Translations under genes and position numbers: made by a program
NCBI RefSeq assembly: GCF_031143425.1
Contig: NC_090440.1
Location: 344,351,844-344,415,843 of the forward strand
Length of the DNA: 64,000 bases
Direction of reading: 5' to 3'
Source: Pleurodeles waltl
Taxonomy: Eukaryota > Chordata > Amphibia > Caudata > Salamandridae
The notes under the pieces: generated by a model
Seen by the model: only the letters and a program-made list of their open reading frames with translations
Databases searched by the model: none
What the model was told of the DNA's origin: nothing
Shown: piece after piece, positions 1 to 12,410 of the stretch
Position numbering within the stretch: the first letter of the stretch is position 1
Layout: each line of letters begins with the position of its first letter

Positions 1-610
1 ACTTCCCCAGAAGGCAGAAGATTTTTTGCACACAGTCTAATAAGCTGTTAGGTCTATTCTTACAGGGAAAAGATCTATCACCCTTTCTATCTATGGGTAC
101 AACAATGGCACCCTTCCACGAGTCAGGGATTGGAGCCCCTGCCCCTATTGCATTAGATTGAATAATGATGTATCTAGACCAGCCATCTATGTCAGTCAAA
201 AGTAAGTCTGCTGGGACACCATCTCGGCCAGCTGCTCTACTGCGCTTAAGGGTGCCTAATGAATGCACAACATCAGAAAAGGCGAACAAATTTGGAATTG
301 AAAAAACGAGTTCTTGATCAGTGGTGATGGGACCAGCCCAGTTCTGCTCATTCACCGCACTAGAGCAATCCAGAGTGTATAGCTGACTGAAATGATTAAC
401 CCACTCTGATGGAGCAATATTAGTCTCTACGCGCAACACACCATTATCAGGGCCTCACACTGCCATGGACCAAAATCTTACACAATCCTTATCAAAAGCA
501 GCTTCATTCAATGCAGCCCACCATTTCTCATCCTGCATATGCTTGGCTTTTCAGATGGCAGTCTTGTAAGATTTTCTGTCTATGTGTATAGATGCTATAT
601 CCTTCATTTT
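1..610 (-). pseudogene. Non-LTR retrotransposon (LINE) reverse transcriptase fragment
   Basis: Read on the minus strand, this segment carries a recognisable N-terminal part of a LINE reverse transcriptase: a stretch around KMKDIASIHIDRKSYKTA, then KAKHMQDEKWW, a spacer with SEWVNHFSQLY, then the characteristic AAGRDGVPADLL and SWKGAIVVPI...KGDRS segments followed by a degraded RP(I)SLLD block near position 50. In LINE RTs these blocks precede the palm motifs, which would lie beyond the left window edge. At least two in-frame stops interrupt the reading, so it is dead. The block spacing indicates a non-LTR element; the clade (Jockey, Rex1 or CR1 type) cannot be fixed without alignment. There is no sign of the endonuclease upstream, although the minus-strand frame at 704-928 could be a decayed upstream part. 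Confidence 0.72.
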
Positions 611-1180
611 GATAGCTTTGATCAGCAAAAAACAAAAAAACACAGCTATTCATGAAAAATATGACGCCATCTTGGTCACTGTGTTTTGACTCAGATTTTT
701 GAGCTATAGTAGGAGGAGCGACCTCTTACTGCCTAGAAAATGCTGCTTTCCAGTTTTAGGGCAGGAAGAGGTCAGTCCTATCGGCAAAGTCACCTGCTGT
801 GGAATTTCTATGCCCATTTCATTGCATTGGCAGAGATCAGCTTTTTCTGGAGGGCAGTTTTGAAATTTGGATCGTAGCTGATAAGAAGAAAGGGAAGTGC
901 TAAAAAAAGACGCATGCCCAAACAACAAGGATGTAAAGAGAACCCTTCTCTATAACCCACCATCTAGCATACTTGCAGGGAAAGTCGATATTGTCTGCTG
1001 TACTCAGACCTTAAAGGGACATCAGCAAGCCCCGCTTGTATCTAACCACAAGCTTCTCGGCTATGAGCTGTGTAAGAATTCTGGTCTCTAGTTGGCAGTG
1101 GTTTGCATCCTGTCCAAGTAGGATCCCTCACTCTATGCCTGGGAAGAGAGTCACACAGCTAAGATAACTGCTGCTCACTC
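611..1180. other. Unclassified sequence, no gene seen
   Basis: Short open frames occur on both strands but none shows a domain, splice sites or codon periodicity I can support. It may include an upstream piece of the LINE at 1-610. Confidence 0.4.
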
Positions 1181-3160
1181 CCTCTGTAGCTTGGCTCAAG
1201 CAGTTTATTTTAGAGGCAATGTGTAAAGTATTTTTACACACACATACACAAGCACACACACACACACACACACTCACAGTAGCACAGTGAAAACACTACA
1301 AAAGGACTCCACACCAGTTTAGAAAAATAGTCAATATTTATATGAGAAAAACAAAACCAAGACAACTAAAGTCCAACATACACGAGTTAAAATATGTATT
1401 TTTAAAAGTTTAAGTAAGTCTTAATCCAAAGGAATCAATGCATGTATCTCTTTAGTACAAAGGACCTGGGATGCATCAAAAAACAAAGACGATACCAGCA
1501 AAAGGGGAGGTGAGGTACAGGAAAAGCAAAAGCGATGCCTCGATTCCTTACTGGCAGCGGAGATGATGAATCAATTCCTTCCTTGCAGGAAAGGTGATGC
1601 ATCGATTTCCAGACACGCGGCCTCGGTTCCTTACTGCGGTGCAGGGTCGATGAAAAAATGATACTCTGGGACAATGCGTGGAAAATCTGGATGTGCTGTG
1701 TTGATGGGACCACTGTGAAACAGGCGCTACGTCATTTTTGCAACTGTGAGACAGGTGCTGTGTCAGTTCTCCAGCTGCAGGGCAGGAACTGCATTGATTC
1801 TTTAGCTGCAACACAGCTGCTGTGCCAGTTCTTCCAGCATAGCATGTTGATGTGTGGATTTTCTCCTTCGGATCATTAACTTGTACTTCCAAGGGGCCCA
1901 GGGACTGGAGCTGGCACCACTTGGCAAGTTAGCACTCTCAGCAGAAGAGCCCCAGCACTGGCAGATGAAACCTTTGATGCCCCTGAGACTTCTTAACAGG
2001 AGGCAAGCTCAGTTAAGTCCTTGGAGAATCTTTGGAAGCAAGATGTAGAAAGCCAAGTCCAGTCCTTTCACTCCCAAGACAGAAGCAGAAAGCAGCAGGC
2101 CAACACAACAAAGCAAGAGGCAGAGTGGGAGTCCCTCCTACAGCATCCAGCTCTTCTTCCTGGCAGAATTTATTCAGTCCAGAAGCATTCTACCTATGTG
2201 GTGTCATAGGTCCAGTACTTATACCCAGTACTGTCTGTGAAGCTGGCAAACTTTAAAGAGAAGTCTTTGTAGTGCACAAGACCCTGCCTTTCCCTGCTGT
2301 GGCCCCAGACACACTCCAGGGGGTTGAAGATTGCTTTATGTGAGGGCAGGCATAGTACTATTCAGGTGCAAGTGGCAGCTCCTCCCACAACTCCAGCTCA
2401 GGAAGACCCATCAGGCTAGTGATGGGCCATCAGGATATGCAGGGCACACCTTGGTGTGACTGTCTAGAGTGAATGCACAAATACCCCAACTGTCATCCTG
2501 ACACAGACGTGTATTCAACAGACAGGCAGAGGCACTGAATAGTTAAGAAAGAAAATGTCCACTTTCTAAAAGTTCAATAAACAACTTTACCAAAAGATGT
2601 GTTTTTAAATTGTGAGTTGAGAGACCCAAACTCCATCTCTCTATCTGTTCCCAATGGGAAATTACACTTTTCAAGGCAATCCCCATGCTACCCTATGGGA
2701 GAGATAGACCTTTCAATAGTGTACCTTGCCCATGGGGCTGCTCTGAGTCTATTTTAGGGGTGACTTACATGTGGTAAAAGGGAAGGTTTTGGCCTGCCTT
2801 GTGGGTGCACTTGCCAGGTCGAAATGGCAGTATAAAACTGCACACATAGACACTGCAGTGGCAGGTCTGAGACATGTTTACAGGGCTACTCCCGTGGGAG
2901 GCACAATCAGTGCTGCAGGCCCAGTAGTAGCATTTGATTAACAGGCCCTGGGCACACATATTGCACTTTACTAGGGACTTCTTAGTAAATCAAATATGCC
3001 AATCATGAATAAACCAATCACCAATACAGTTTAAACAGAGAAGACTTGCACTTTAGCACTGGTCAGCAGTGGTAAAGTGCCCAAAGTCCTAAAGCCAGCA
3101 AAAACGAAATTCAGTGCAAGATCAAAAACGGGAGGATAGAAGCAAAAAGGCAGGGGAAAC
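1181..3160. repeat. Long noncoding interspersed repeat, probably retroelement-derived
   Basis: A continuous block with the texture of an abundant noncoding retroelement-like repeat. It contains a CA microsatellite at about 1253-1272 and segments (1550-2240, 2440-3110) rich in low-grade internal repetition such as GGCAGG and CTGTG words. The 1180-1440 and 1540-2240 parts resemble 23000-24180 in arrangement (an AT-rich lead followed by the same style of GC-rich words), suggesting two copies of one family. I recognise this kind of sequence as typical of salamander dispersed repeats, but see no terminal repeats, target duplications or protein domain, so the class is unresolved. The short open frames inside lack supporting features. 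Confidence 0.45.
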
Positions 3161-3790
3161 CTTGCCAAAAGCTAACAGGTCCAACAAGTTGGTCTGCAGG
3201 AACATGCACAGAGGAGGGGATCCCTAGCATAAGTTTATAGTTGCCAAGCTGGACCACACCATGTGCGCCGGTCATATAAGACACAGTTTCCTCTACTGAG
3301 GGAATACACATTACCGTTCATCTGTGTCATCAGATGATTAACAACTGGAGAATCTTCTGTATTAACATTGATCATTATAAACAGTAAAACAACCTCATTT
3401 AGATGGTAGTGGGAATGCGTGTCAAATTACATTAATCCATTCTCCTAACCTACTTGCACTAATAGAGAATACAGCATCTCTCAAAATAACAAATACAAGA
3501 AATTATGCAAATATGACTCAATGTTCAATGATTTTTTAAAGTTGAAATGGATAAAATACTTGTGTGATTGTAGCACAGCTCACCTTGTAGAATGTACTAG
3601 AGAGGATCATTAAGGGAAACAATTTACAATAGTTCACAGTGATTATTAGGTGAATGACTACTAATGCAATCTGCATAACACATTTTCAGTACACTGCATT
3701 AAGGTAAGGTGCAATGTCCATATGACTTAAATAGGTGATACCTGAAATATCCTACACAAATAATTTAGAATGGAAAACTCTACAGCCAAT
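3161..3790. other. AT-rich unclassified sequence
   Basis: Nothing recognisable as coding, RNA gene or named repeat. It leads directly into the 5'-truncated LINE starting near 3800. Confidence 0.35.
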
Positions 3791-3799
3791 GCATTTTCC

Positions 3800-6117
3800 A
3801 AAAAAGCTGCTCATCATTCTCAAATGTCATCACCCCCTTCTCCATCATCTCGAATGATCTGGGCGATCTCAACTTCCACCTCGATGACCTAACAGACCCT
3901 AGCTCTGCCAGCCTCCTGGACTGCCTGAACAACATTAGCCGCACCCAACTTGTACTCAACCCCACTCACATAGCAGGACAAACGCTCAACCCCATGTTCA
4001 CCTCCAGCGACTGCATCAAATAAAGCAACACCACTGAACTCATTTTGGACCAACCACCCAGCCATCCACTTCATCATCATGAACCCTATGCCCTCCCTGA
4101 TGCAACCCAACGCTGCACGTTGCAGCTGGAACAAGGCATCAGAGACCGAATAGACCAACAACCGCGCCCTCAACCCACCCAAACACCACAACAACATGAT
4201 TCAGGATGCTATAAGCTTTAACACCTGGATCACTGACTGCACTTTACATCATCTCCCCCATCAAGAACAAGATACACAGAAAATCCACCTAGCAAGCATC
4301 TACAAATCAGCACTCAACCTATACCACCTCCAACTGTGTGAGACAAAGAAAAAAGCCCTGGCATTGAAGCTAATCCCAGCAACAATAAGAAGCTCTTCTG
4401 CATGGTCAAGGAATTCACCAAGCCCCCCAAGAGCAACAAGAAACATCTCTATCCCTCTCCTGACCTATGCTACAGCCTGGCAGATGTCTTCCACAACAAA
4501 ATCACTAAAACCTACAGAAACCTCAAACCCCTAACTCAAGCCTGAAGACTTTTTCAGTGGCCATACTTCCACATACATGACCATCCCAAGGCTAACCACC
4601 TAGAACCACCTCATCACTCAGGACACCATCACCGTCATGAAATCCATCCACTCAGGGGCCCCATCTAATCCATGTCCACACCACATCTTCAACCTTCCCA
4701 GAAGACTGAAAGCACAGAGAAATTAAACCCCTTTTGAAGAAACCTTCAGCGGACCACAATAAACTCAACAACTACAGATGGATCTCCCTGCTCCCTTTCC
4801 AGGACAAAGTTATCAAAAAAGCTATTACAATTCACCATCTACCTTGACAGCTCCCAATCCACATTCCACATCAACCACAGCACAGAGAAAGCCTGGACAT
4901 GGTCACAGATGACATCCCAGCTCTCCTTGACAAATGAGAGACAGCTGCCCTTATCCTCCTCAATCTCTCAGCAGCCTTCGACACAATCTCACACCAGACG
5001 CTCATCACCAGTCAGCATGAAATAGGCCTCCAAAGAACCGCCCTCAGATGGATCACCTCCTTCCTCACCGACAGTACACAGTGAGTTTTTCTTCCACCCC
5101 ACACTTCTCAACCCAAACTAGTCATCTGTGTATTTCCACAAGGTTCATCACTCAGCCCCAGACTCTTCAACATTTACATGTCCTCCCTTGGACTCAACAT
5201 CAGATTCTACGCCAATGATACGCAACTCATTCTCTCCTTCTCTGAAAACTCCACCACAGCCAGAACCAGCTTCAAACAATGCATGATGAGTGTTGCCAAT
5301 TGGATGAGGAATAACTGTCTCAGTTTCAATACAGTCAAGCTGGAAGTCTTGATCTTCAGCAGCAACAACTACACCAGAAACACCTCCTGGTGGCCCACAG
5401 AACTAGGACCTACTCCACCTGCAGCTGAGCATGCCAGGAACCTCGGTATAATCCTGGACAGCAAACTCACAATGAGGTCCCATGTCAATGCAGTATCACC
5501 CTCCTGCTTCATCATCCTGCACATGTTATCAGATTTTCAAGTGCCTTCCCAAAAATGCGAGCTGCACCATCACCCAAGCCCTCTTTACCAGTCGACTGGA
5601 CAATGGAAACACTCTCCATGGTGGAATTGAGGCCCAACTAGTTAAAAGACTACAGACCATTAAGAACGCCACAGCAAGACTTATCCTGAATCTCTCTCGT
5701 TGCACCCACACCACCCCCACCTCAAAAAACTCCACTGGCTGCAAGTTCAGAAGAGATGCCAGAATTCAAGCTCCTCAACCACGCACCCAAGAACCAGCAT
5801 GATTGTGGACCTGCCTACATCAACCACTGCCTGAAAGTCCACAAACCGTCCAGACACCTCTGCTCCACCTCACTCACGCTGGCCCATACCCCCTGCATAC
5901 AACACAGCACAGCAGGAGAATGCTCTTTCTCTTAATTCACAGCCAAAGCCTCAAAAGGCCTTCCTCTTGAACCTTAGGACCCCACCTGCTTTAATGGAGT
6001 TCCATAAGATGCTCAAAACCTGGCTCTTCGACTGAGACCCTGGACCTTGCCAGTGCCTGGATACCTTCATGGGTGACAAGTCATACTTTACAAGTCGATT
6101 GATTGATTGATTGAGTT
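3800..6117 (+). pseudogene. CR1/L2-type LINE, 5'-truncated and decayed (endonuclease plus reverse transcriptase)
   Basis: In shifting plus-strand frames the conserved order of a CR1/L2-group ORF2 is visible. The endonuclease block GDLNFHLDD...SASLLDCLNNI lies near 3855-3930 and FTSSDCIK near 3990-4020. The RT blocks are NLSAAFDTISHQTLI near 4960-5005, PQGSSLSPRLFNIYM near 5140-5180 and FYANDTQL near 5205-5230, followed by NLGIILDSKLTMRSHV near 5440-5490, ITQALFTSRLD near 5570-5600 and KRLQTIKNATARLIL near 5645-5690. The catalytic YADD is YAND here and many frameshifts and stops are present, so it cannot be active. The 3' part encodes the usual MLKTWLFD-like ending near 6010-6030, and the copy finishes in a (GATT)n tail at about 6104-6117, as expected of LINEs that end in a short tandem tail. 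A second copy of the same family is at 36285-37740. Confidence 0.87.
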
Positions 6118-7249
6118 CACACACTCATCTAAAACACAGGTCTTTCCTATTGTTCTAGCAGATGTACTGGAACGCACCATCTTTGCCTTCTGAGGGAGTG
6201 GTTAATAGTACCACTATCAAGTGATACTTGGGCGGTCAGGGGAAAATAAAAATACTTGCAGTTTCAACCCCCACTGATGAGCCAGAGCATTATACTAAGC
6301 TTAGAAGAACACTCTTCCTTAATAAGCATTCTATTATGTATATGTTTAGAAGAATGCAAAGGTGCCCCCTCACCAGCACCATAAACCTCAGTGTGTCAGA
6401 TTATAAATGTTTTAAATACATGCATACAGCCTCTTTCCAACTTACTGACAGATTCCTTGTTTAAAGGAATGGATTCAAAGTAACCATCAGCAGGCTTCTA
6501 CAACTGCTTAATATTACAATTTCATATTTGTTAGGGAAGAGGCACAATCAGGTTGATTATTGGGATGCTTATAGTCCAGATGTATGTCCATCCCATAACT
6601 GCAGTAGGCCATTGACATTTTGCTGATCACCACTGTAATCAATGCCAATACAATATTTGTAACTGCGGGCTATTGTGTGACAACCAGATGTATTCTGAAT
6701 ATTGTAGTCTTTGTCTCCATCCTTTCACCTAAATAGACTACTACAACTTGTAGGAAGCTGAGTCTTTATAAAGTAGACCAAAATGAGGTACACTGTGCAA
6801 GGAGTCCAAGCAGTCCCCAGAGGTATTACAGAGGCTCAAATGACATCCCAAATGCTCTCTTTTCGGGTAGTGTGGTTGGGCATATTATAGAGTAGTGCTA
6901 AGCATGTAAAACACACACTCATGCAGTGAGTGAGACGAACACTCACCAAGATCATCGGAATAAGGTGAGTACTTTTTGAGTTATTAATTTTTATAATTTG
7001 CAAAAGTAGTGCATTTTTTAAATGCAGTAATATTATCCAATGGAGGAAGAACAAGCCATGCATGTAGGTATAGTACGGCTTCTTATGGGACCAAGTTCCT
7101 GGACTTAAGGTCAGTATGCAGCAAGGTCCAAGGCCACACCAACAGATCACCTCGGGTGGCACAGAGGCAGCCGGGTGCAGTGATGCAGTTCAGTGTCAGA
7201 TGCCATGTGTAAGTCTATGGGGATTGGATTGATCACAACCTTGCTGCAG
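6118..7249. other. Unclassified sequence, no gene seen
   Basis: Mostly AT-rich. The 108-codon minus-strand frame near 6836-7162 shows no domain and no splice context. The last 150 bases grade into the tandem repeat that follows. Confidence 0.35.
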
Positions 7250-7815
7250 GGGTGGACTGAGAGTCCAGTCTGGGTGAACAACTGAGGGTGTCCAGTTCTT
7301 GCACTGCTCAGGGATGCAGGAACACCAGTGGTCCTGTTCTCATCAGTCCAGAACGTCCGGTTGTAGAAGTGGTTTGGACCATCTTGTTTACCCTCACCTG
7401 AGGTGTTTGTAATACAGGCGGCCCACAGAGACAGGCTGCAGGCATGGATTGGGTGTCCAGTCCAGGTGAACCATGAGGGCGATCAGTTCTTGCAATGCTC
7501 GAGGACATAGGGACAACAGAGGTCCTGTTCTCCTTTGTCTGGGATATCTGGGTGCAGAGACGATTTGGACTCTCTGGTTTACCATCACCAAAGGCTGTCG
7601 CTGTACGGGGACCCAAAGAGACAGCCTGCAGGTGTGGACTAGGTGGTCAGTCAGGCCGAACCAACAGTTGGGCTTAGGTCTCACAAGCCTGGGTATGTAG
7701 GGACACCAGTGGTCCTCTTCTCCATGATCCTGGGCAACCAGATGCAGAGGTGGTGTGGACAGTCGGGTTTACCGTCACCGGAGGCGGTTGCAGTGAAGGG
7801 GAGTCTACAAAATCA
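7250..7815 (+). repeat. Tandem repeat, about 190-bp unit, three copies
   Basis: Three successive units (about 7250-7440, 7441-7631, 7632-7815) repeat the same order of words: a GTGGAC/ATTGG lead with GTCCAGTC, then ACCAGTGGTCCTGTTCTC or its variants, a TTTGGAC...TTTACC(A/C)TCACC block, and an ending with AGAGACAGSCTGCA. Divergence between units is substantial, so the array is old. Open frames running through it follow from the repeat and do not look like genes. It sits at the start of a longer noncoding repeat block and may be an internal array of that element. Confidence 0.65.
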
Positions 7816-9470
7816 GGCTGCAGACACCATTAGGAAGTCCACTGCGGGCAAGCTCGGGTGGGCTTCATCTCTTGAGGGCCTGGGGACCATGTTGACACCG
7901 TTGGCCCACTTCAGCTCAGGCTAGGCAGCTTGGGTGCAGTGGGGATGCCTGGCATTGTGTTTTTGGCAGTCTCGGTCCTCACAGTTCTTGGGCACCTGCA
8001 GATGAAGGGGAACAGCTCCTTCACTCCAAGGGAGTTCTTCTTGTCAATTTGCCCAGCACTGGCAGCTCTCCCAGTTTCTTGGAGGCTGCAGCGACAGGAC
8101 GGGTCAGTTGCTCCTCAATGGTCGGGTACAGCAGGCTGGCCGGCAGGGTTGACGTCAAGTCTGTTGTGCTCCTCTGTACTCGTGTTCGACAGGCTTCTCA
8201 TCCACTTCTCCATTTTTGTCTAGCAAAGATCTGAAGATCTGGTGTCAGGGGGTCTCCTAGAAACTCAATTAATGGGGCATTAAGGGGAGTGAAGGGTTGT
8301 AGCCAATGGGCTACTTACCCTTGGGGTCACTACACCCCCAAGATCACCACTTCTTGTGGGGAGTGTGCATAATCTCATCCAGAGTCCCTAAATTTCATCA
8401 CATGCAAGATAGCGGAATTTCCTAAGTTGTCTTCACTTCAGGCTGGGACACCCTAGGGGTGTCCCCAGTCTGGAATTGTGGCACACCTCCTGCATAGATA
8501 GTTTTCCTGCCTGTCCAGGTGCCAGATGGGCTCTGAGGCAGGGTGGTTGGCATCTTCCCCTGAGGAAAGCCAGTTCTGCATATCAGAGGCTGTGGACTTC
8601 TTTAAAGCTCTTGTCTTGGAACACAGGTCCTCCTGTGAGGAGGGGTAGGTAATACCCAGGCCCGGACAGACTTTTGTTTCTGATCTCTTGAGAGTGGAGG
8701 CTCTCCCCCTGGGGTATCAGATTCCTGCCTGTTGTTGGCAGGCTGTCCAGAACCAGTCTGTGAGCTCACCAGCAGTTGGTAGGTTTTTCAGGGGGCACCT
8801 CTAAGATGCCCTTTGGGTGTATGTAGTAATAAATCCATCACTGGAATCAGTGAGGGTTTATTAATACAATATGTTTGATACCAAACATTCCTAGGTTCAG
8901 AGAAGCCATCATGTATGTGGGGAACTCGTAGCGACCAGTGTCCAGCTCATGTATTTAAAATGGCATCCCTGCACATTTACTGTGTCTAAGAATCGACAAA
9001 GACATGGTAGAGGCATGTTTGCTCATGCTTATATGCCCTCACTTGTAATATACTGCACCCTGCCTTAGGGCTGAAGCCCTGCTGTGGGGGTGACTTACAG
9101 ATATTATAAGAAGTATTTGAGGGTACATGGCACACAAATGTGTGCCATGTCGTGTTTTCAGTTTTAGGAGCACCTTGTTATGAATCCTGCATTGACAGTC
9201 TGCATAAGATTGGTGCTGGGCCCCTCAGAGTGGCACAAGTTGTGCTGCAGCTCTGAGGGGCCCTCTTCAGTACCCATGCCCTAAGTACCAGGGGTACCAT
9301 TTACAAGGGACTTACATAGGTGCTGAAGGGACTGGTCACTCAGGGATCAAGTGATTAGGTGACTTGTTTTAGGGAAGCAGCATTGGCACTGGGTGCCTGG
9401 TTTGCAGGAACCAGTACACCTCAGTTGAAGTTGCATCTAAAAAAACAGGCAAAAAAGTGGGGGTACTACA
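7816..9470. repeat. Noncoding interspersed repeat, probably LTR-type or other retroelement flank
   Basis: A continuous repeat-like block with a small inverted pair around 8825-8862 (AATAAATCCATCACTGG and a later TTTATTAATAC), followed by a segment at 9050-9470 that ends in AGTGGGGGTACTACAACC. The style matches dispersed salamander retroelement sequence, but no reverse transcriptase, TG...CA termini or target duplications could be placed, so the class is an inference. Confidence 0.4.
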
Positions 9471-9836
9471 ACCAGAACCCAGCTCCCTAAACAACTGATA
9501 ATTATTTGTAGATGAAAAGCCCATGGCCGGAAACAATGTATATTAAGATATGGAGCAAGGCACTCACACTTCATGCTGCCAAATAAAGAAAGATGACAAA
9601 GCACCTCCCGATCGTTAACAATGAGGAACACACGGCTTTGGTAGAAACCCTTTTCCGCTAAATTCAAAGTACTCAAGATAAAGATGAAGGAGGTACACGT
9701 ACCTCATACTAACCGTCAGGACATGGAAACCTAATATTGTTCTTGGAATGTCCGGTCTCAGAAATCAGCACCGGAGAAGGGGATGCAGTATTATTAGCTG
9801 TATTATTTACATAGCAGAAAACGATGATCTGTCATA

Positions 9837-10975
9837 ACCTATTAGAACCCATTTCGAAGGCTGTGCACTGGCAGGTGACACTCTCATTGTAAAGGATGTG
9901 CACTGGAATCTGACACTACCATTGTGATCGATGTGCACTGGTTGATGACACTCCCATTGTGAAGGGTGTGCCCTGGTATGTGTCATTACTGTTGTGAAGG
10001 ATGCACAGTAATAGGTGACACTTCTTTTGTGCCGAATGTGCACTGGTGGCTGAAAATCCCATTGTGAAGGTTGCGCGGGTAGGCGACACTCCGGTTATGA
10101 AGGACGTGCACTGGTAGGTGACACGTGGCTGACACTCTCATTGTGAAGGATGTGCACTGGTGACACTAGCATTGTGAAGGATGTGAACTGGCGACACTCT
10201 AGTTGTGAAGTATTTGGACGGGTAGGTGACACTCTGGTTGTGAAGAATATGCACTGGTCGGTGACAAGGAGCTGACACTCCCATTGTGAAGGATGTGCAC
10301 TGGTAGGTGACACTCCAGTTGTGAAGAATGTGCTCTGGTAGGTGACACTCCCATCGTGAGGGATGTGCACTGGTAGATGCACACTAACAGGTGACATTTC
10401 TTTTATGAATGATGCGCACTTGTTGGTGGCACTACTGTTGTGAAGGATGCGCAATAATAGGTGACACTTCTTTTGTGAAGCATGTGCACTGGTAGGTGAA
10501 AGTCCCGCTGTGAAGGATGTGCATTGGTAGGTGACACTCCCATTGTGAAGGATGTGCACTGGTGACACGAGCATTGTGAAGGTTCTGAACTGGTGACACT
10601 CCCATTGTGAAGGATGTGCACTGGTGACACGAGCATTGTGAAGGTTCTGAACTGGTGACACTCCCATTGTGAAGGATGTGCACTGGTAGGTGACCCGTGG
10701 CTGACACTCCCATTGTGAAGGATGTGCACTGGTTGGTGACACTCCCGTTGTCAAGGATGTGCACTGGTGAGTGATAATCCCGTTGTGAAGAATGTGCACT
10801 GGTAGGTGACACTCCCACTGTGAAGGATGCACACTAGTAGGTTACATTTATTTTATGAAGGATGTCCACTGGTAGGTGACACTCCCCTTGTGAAGGATGT
10901 ACACTGGTAGGTGACACTCCCACTGTGAAGGATGTGCACTGGTGGGTGACACTCTGTGAGAATGATGTGCATTCA
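9837..10975. repeat. Minisatellite with 31/35/46-bp unit length classes
   Basis: About 30 tandem units, consensus TGTGAAGGATGTGCACTGG followed by TAGGTGACACTCCCAT (35 bp). A short class (31 bp) lacks one AGGT, and a long class of about 46 bp carries an extra segment of about 11 bp, usually containing a form of GTGGCTGAC, near 10110, 10255 and 10695. Two adjacent 31-bp and 35-bp pairs at 10540-10665 are nearly identical, which indicates recent local duplication. The array is open in several minus-strand frames because few stops can arise in the unit; the resulting 245-residue frame is not evidence of a protein. Confidence 0.9.
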
Positions 10976-11199
10976 CTGAACACAAAGCAAAGAAATGGGA
11001 GAGGCATGCATCAGACCTGTGGCCTGATAATCCCATACTGTGAAGATACAATGTGCAGAGCTCACATTCTCTCGCCACTGTCATCATCGCTGTATTAACC
11101 TTACATCGACCCTGCCACTCGAGGCAACTATCTGGACAATAAGGCACATTAAAAAGCCAGCGATGCAAGTGAAAGGCCTTTGTGCATGTTGAAAACATA

Positions 11200-11780
11200 G
11201 TTCCAGCATCGTTTTAGAGGGTTTCTCACCAATGCTTCTTTGTGCTATCGTGAGAGTGTATTATGCTGAAAAATTTGGCGTCTGCAGCTAAAAGTAATTA
11301 GCCCCTGGCAGTGGAAACCATCCTTCACGGGGAGCAATGGGTAAGCCATTTTACCATTCACAGCTCCCTTTTCATTAGAGAGCAGAGACCAATTTGAGGT
11401 CACATCTTGTTCATAATATATTTTTCTGTTTTAATTGAAAGTGAGCAAAGAGCTCGCGTGATATTCTATCATACACGGTCTAAATCGTTAAAAGGTGCGT
11501 ATTCTGAGCTTTAAGCAGTGCGGTCGAAAAAAGGATTATCTTGCCGTAAGTGAATTAATTTAGTGAGCAAGCCTGCTTTATCCACTCAGTCGTTAAATGA
11601 GCAAATACATCGGAAATCACTGAGACATCGCATAGCGCAGTTTCTTAATGTTTCAACCAAAATACCTGTACTGTGCATTTAATAATTTTAATAATGGTGT
11701 TACCTATAGCGCTTCACTTCATACTTAAGTTGTGAAGGTCTGAAAACAAATGGTCTTATAATTGTCATTTTCCTATTTAA
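11200..11780. other. Complex non-repeat block, candidate conserved noncoding element
   Basis: This block lacks the textures of the surrounding repeats. It has high sequence complexity, moderate AT content and several homeodomain-type words (AATTAG at 11299, TTAATT near 11434, GAATTAATTTAG near 11552). There is no open frame of note. Such islands between repeats in a gene desert are often conserved regulatory sequence, but conservation cannot be judged from one genome. Confidence 0.3.
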
Positions 11781-11927
11781 TAACACTGGAACATAGAAAG
11801 CTGTGTTTGCCTTGCCAGGATTTGGATTCACGATCTGCACCCTACTGCTCATGTCAGTGACCAGTGTTTAATTCGCTGAGACCGATAAAGGGCCATCCTG
11901 CTCTGCAGCATAACATTAAATCACAAA

Positions 11928-12407
11928 GGGGCAGTTTTAAGACATTAGCATCGTTTCTTTGACGCTAGTGTGTCGATATTATGGCAAAAGCACCATGCCA
12001 GATTTACAAAGTGGCGCAATGCATGCATTGCGCCACTCTGTAACCCCTTGCACCTATGCCATGCATAATGTATTCAAGGGGGCGTTCGCCTGTTAGGGAG
12101 GCTGAAAAAATGGCACAAAGAAATCTAAAAGCTTTCTTTGCACCATTTTTTTCAGTATTTTTAACGCAGGGGGACAAACAATTTGTTACAATGGGCCCCT
12201 GTTCATGGTTAGCACAACAATTTTCGTGCTAACCCTGAACAGTACATCAATAGTGTCAAAAATTCTGACCCTATTGCCCCCTAACCTGAGCCATGGTGCG
12301 CTATATTTTAAAAATGGATCATACATCGTGACGTAGTGGGGCGCTAAGGGGTGCAAGGAAAGTGGTGCTGCCCTCTGTGACGCGCCACCTTTCTTAAATC
12401 TGCCCCC
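11928..12407. mobile_element. 480-bp MITE with GGGGCAG...TTAAG termini
   Basis: The left end reads GGGGCAGTTTTAAG and the right end, reverse-complemented, GGGGGCAGATTTAAG, giving a terminal inverted repeat of about 14 bp. AAA flanks both sides (11925-11927 and 12408-12410), compatible with a 3-bp target duplication of the Harbinger type. Inside is a perfect 26-bp palindrome at 12011-12036 made of a GTGGCGCAATGCA arm and its complement, and a second inverted pair around 12104-12150 (AAAAAATGGCACAAAG and CTTTGCACCATTTTTT). There is no coding capacity. Confidence 0.68.
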
Positions 12408-12410
12408 AAA

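Noticed and set aside
10095..10832. A 245-codon minus-strand open frame
   Set aside because: It lies wholly in the 31/35/46-bp minisatellite; the frame is open because the unit lacks stops. His and Cys residues recur with the unit but do not have zinc-finger spacing.
9837..10975. CRISPR-like array
   Set aside because: Repeats are contiguous without unique spacers and the context is clearly eukaryotic.
12011..12036. Palindrome as a microRNA precursor or origin
   Set aside because: A loopless 26-bp perfect palindrome within a MITE; stem geometry does not fit a microRNA hairpin.
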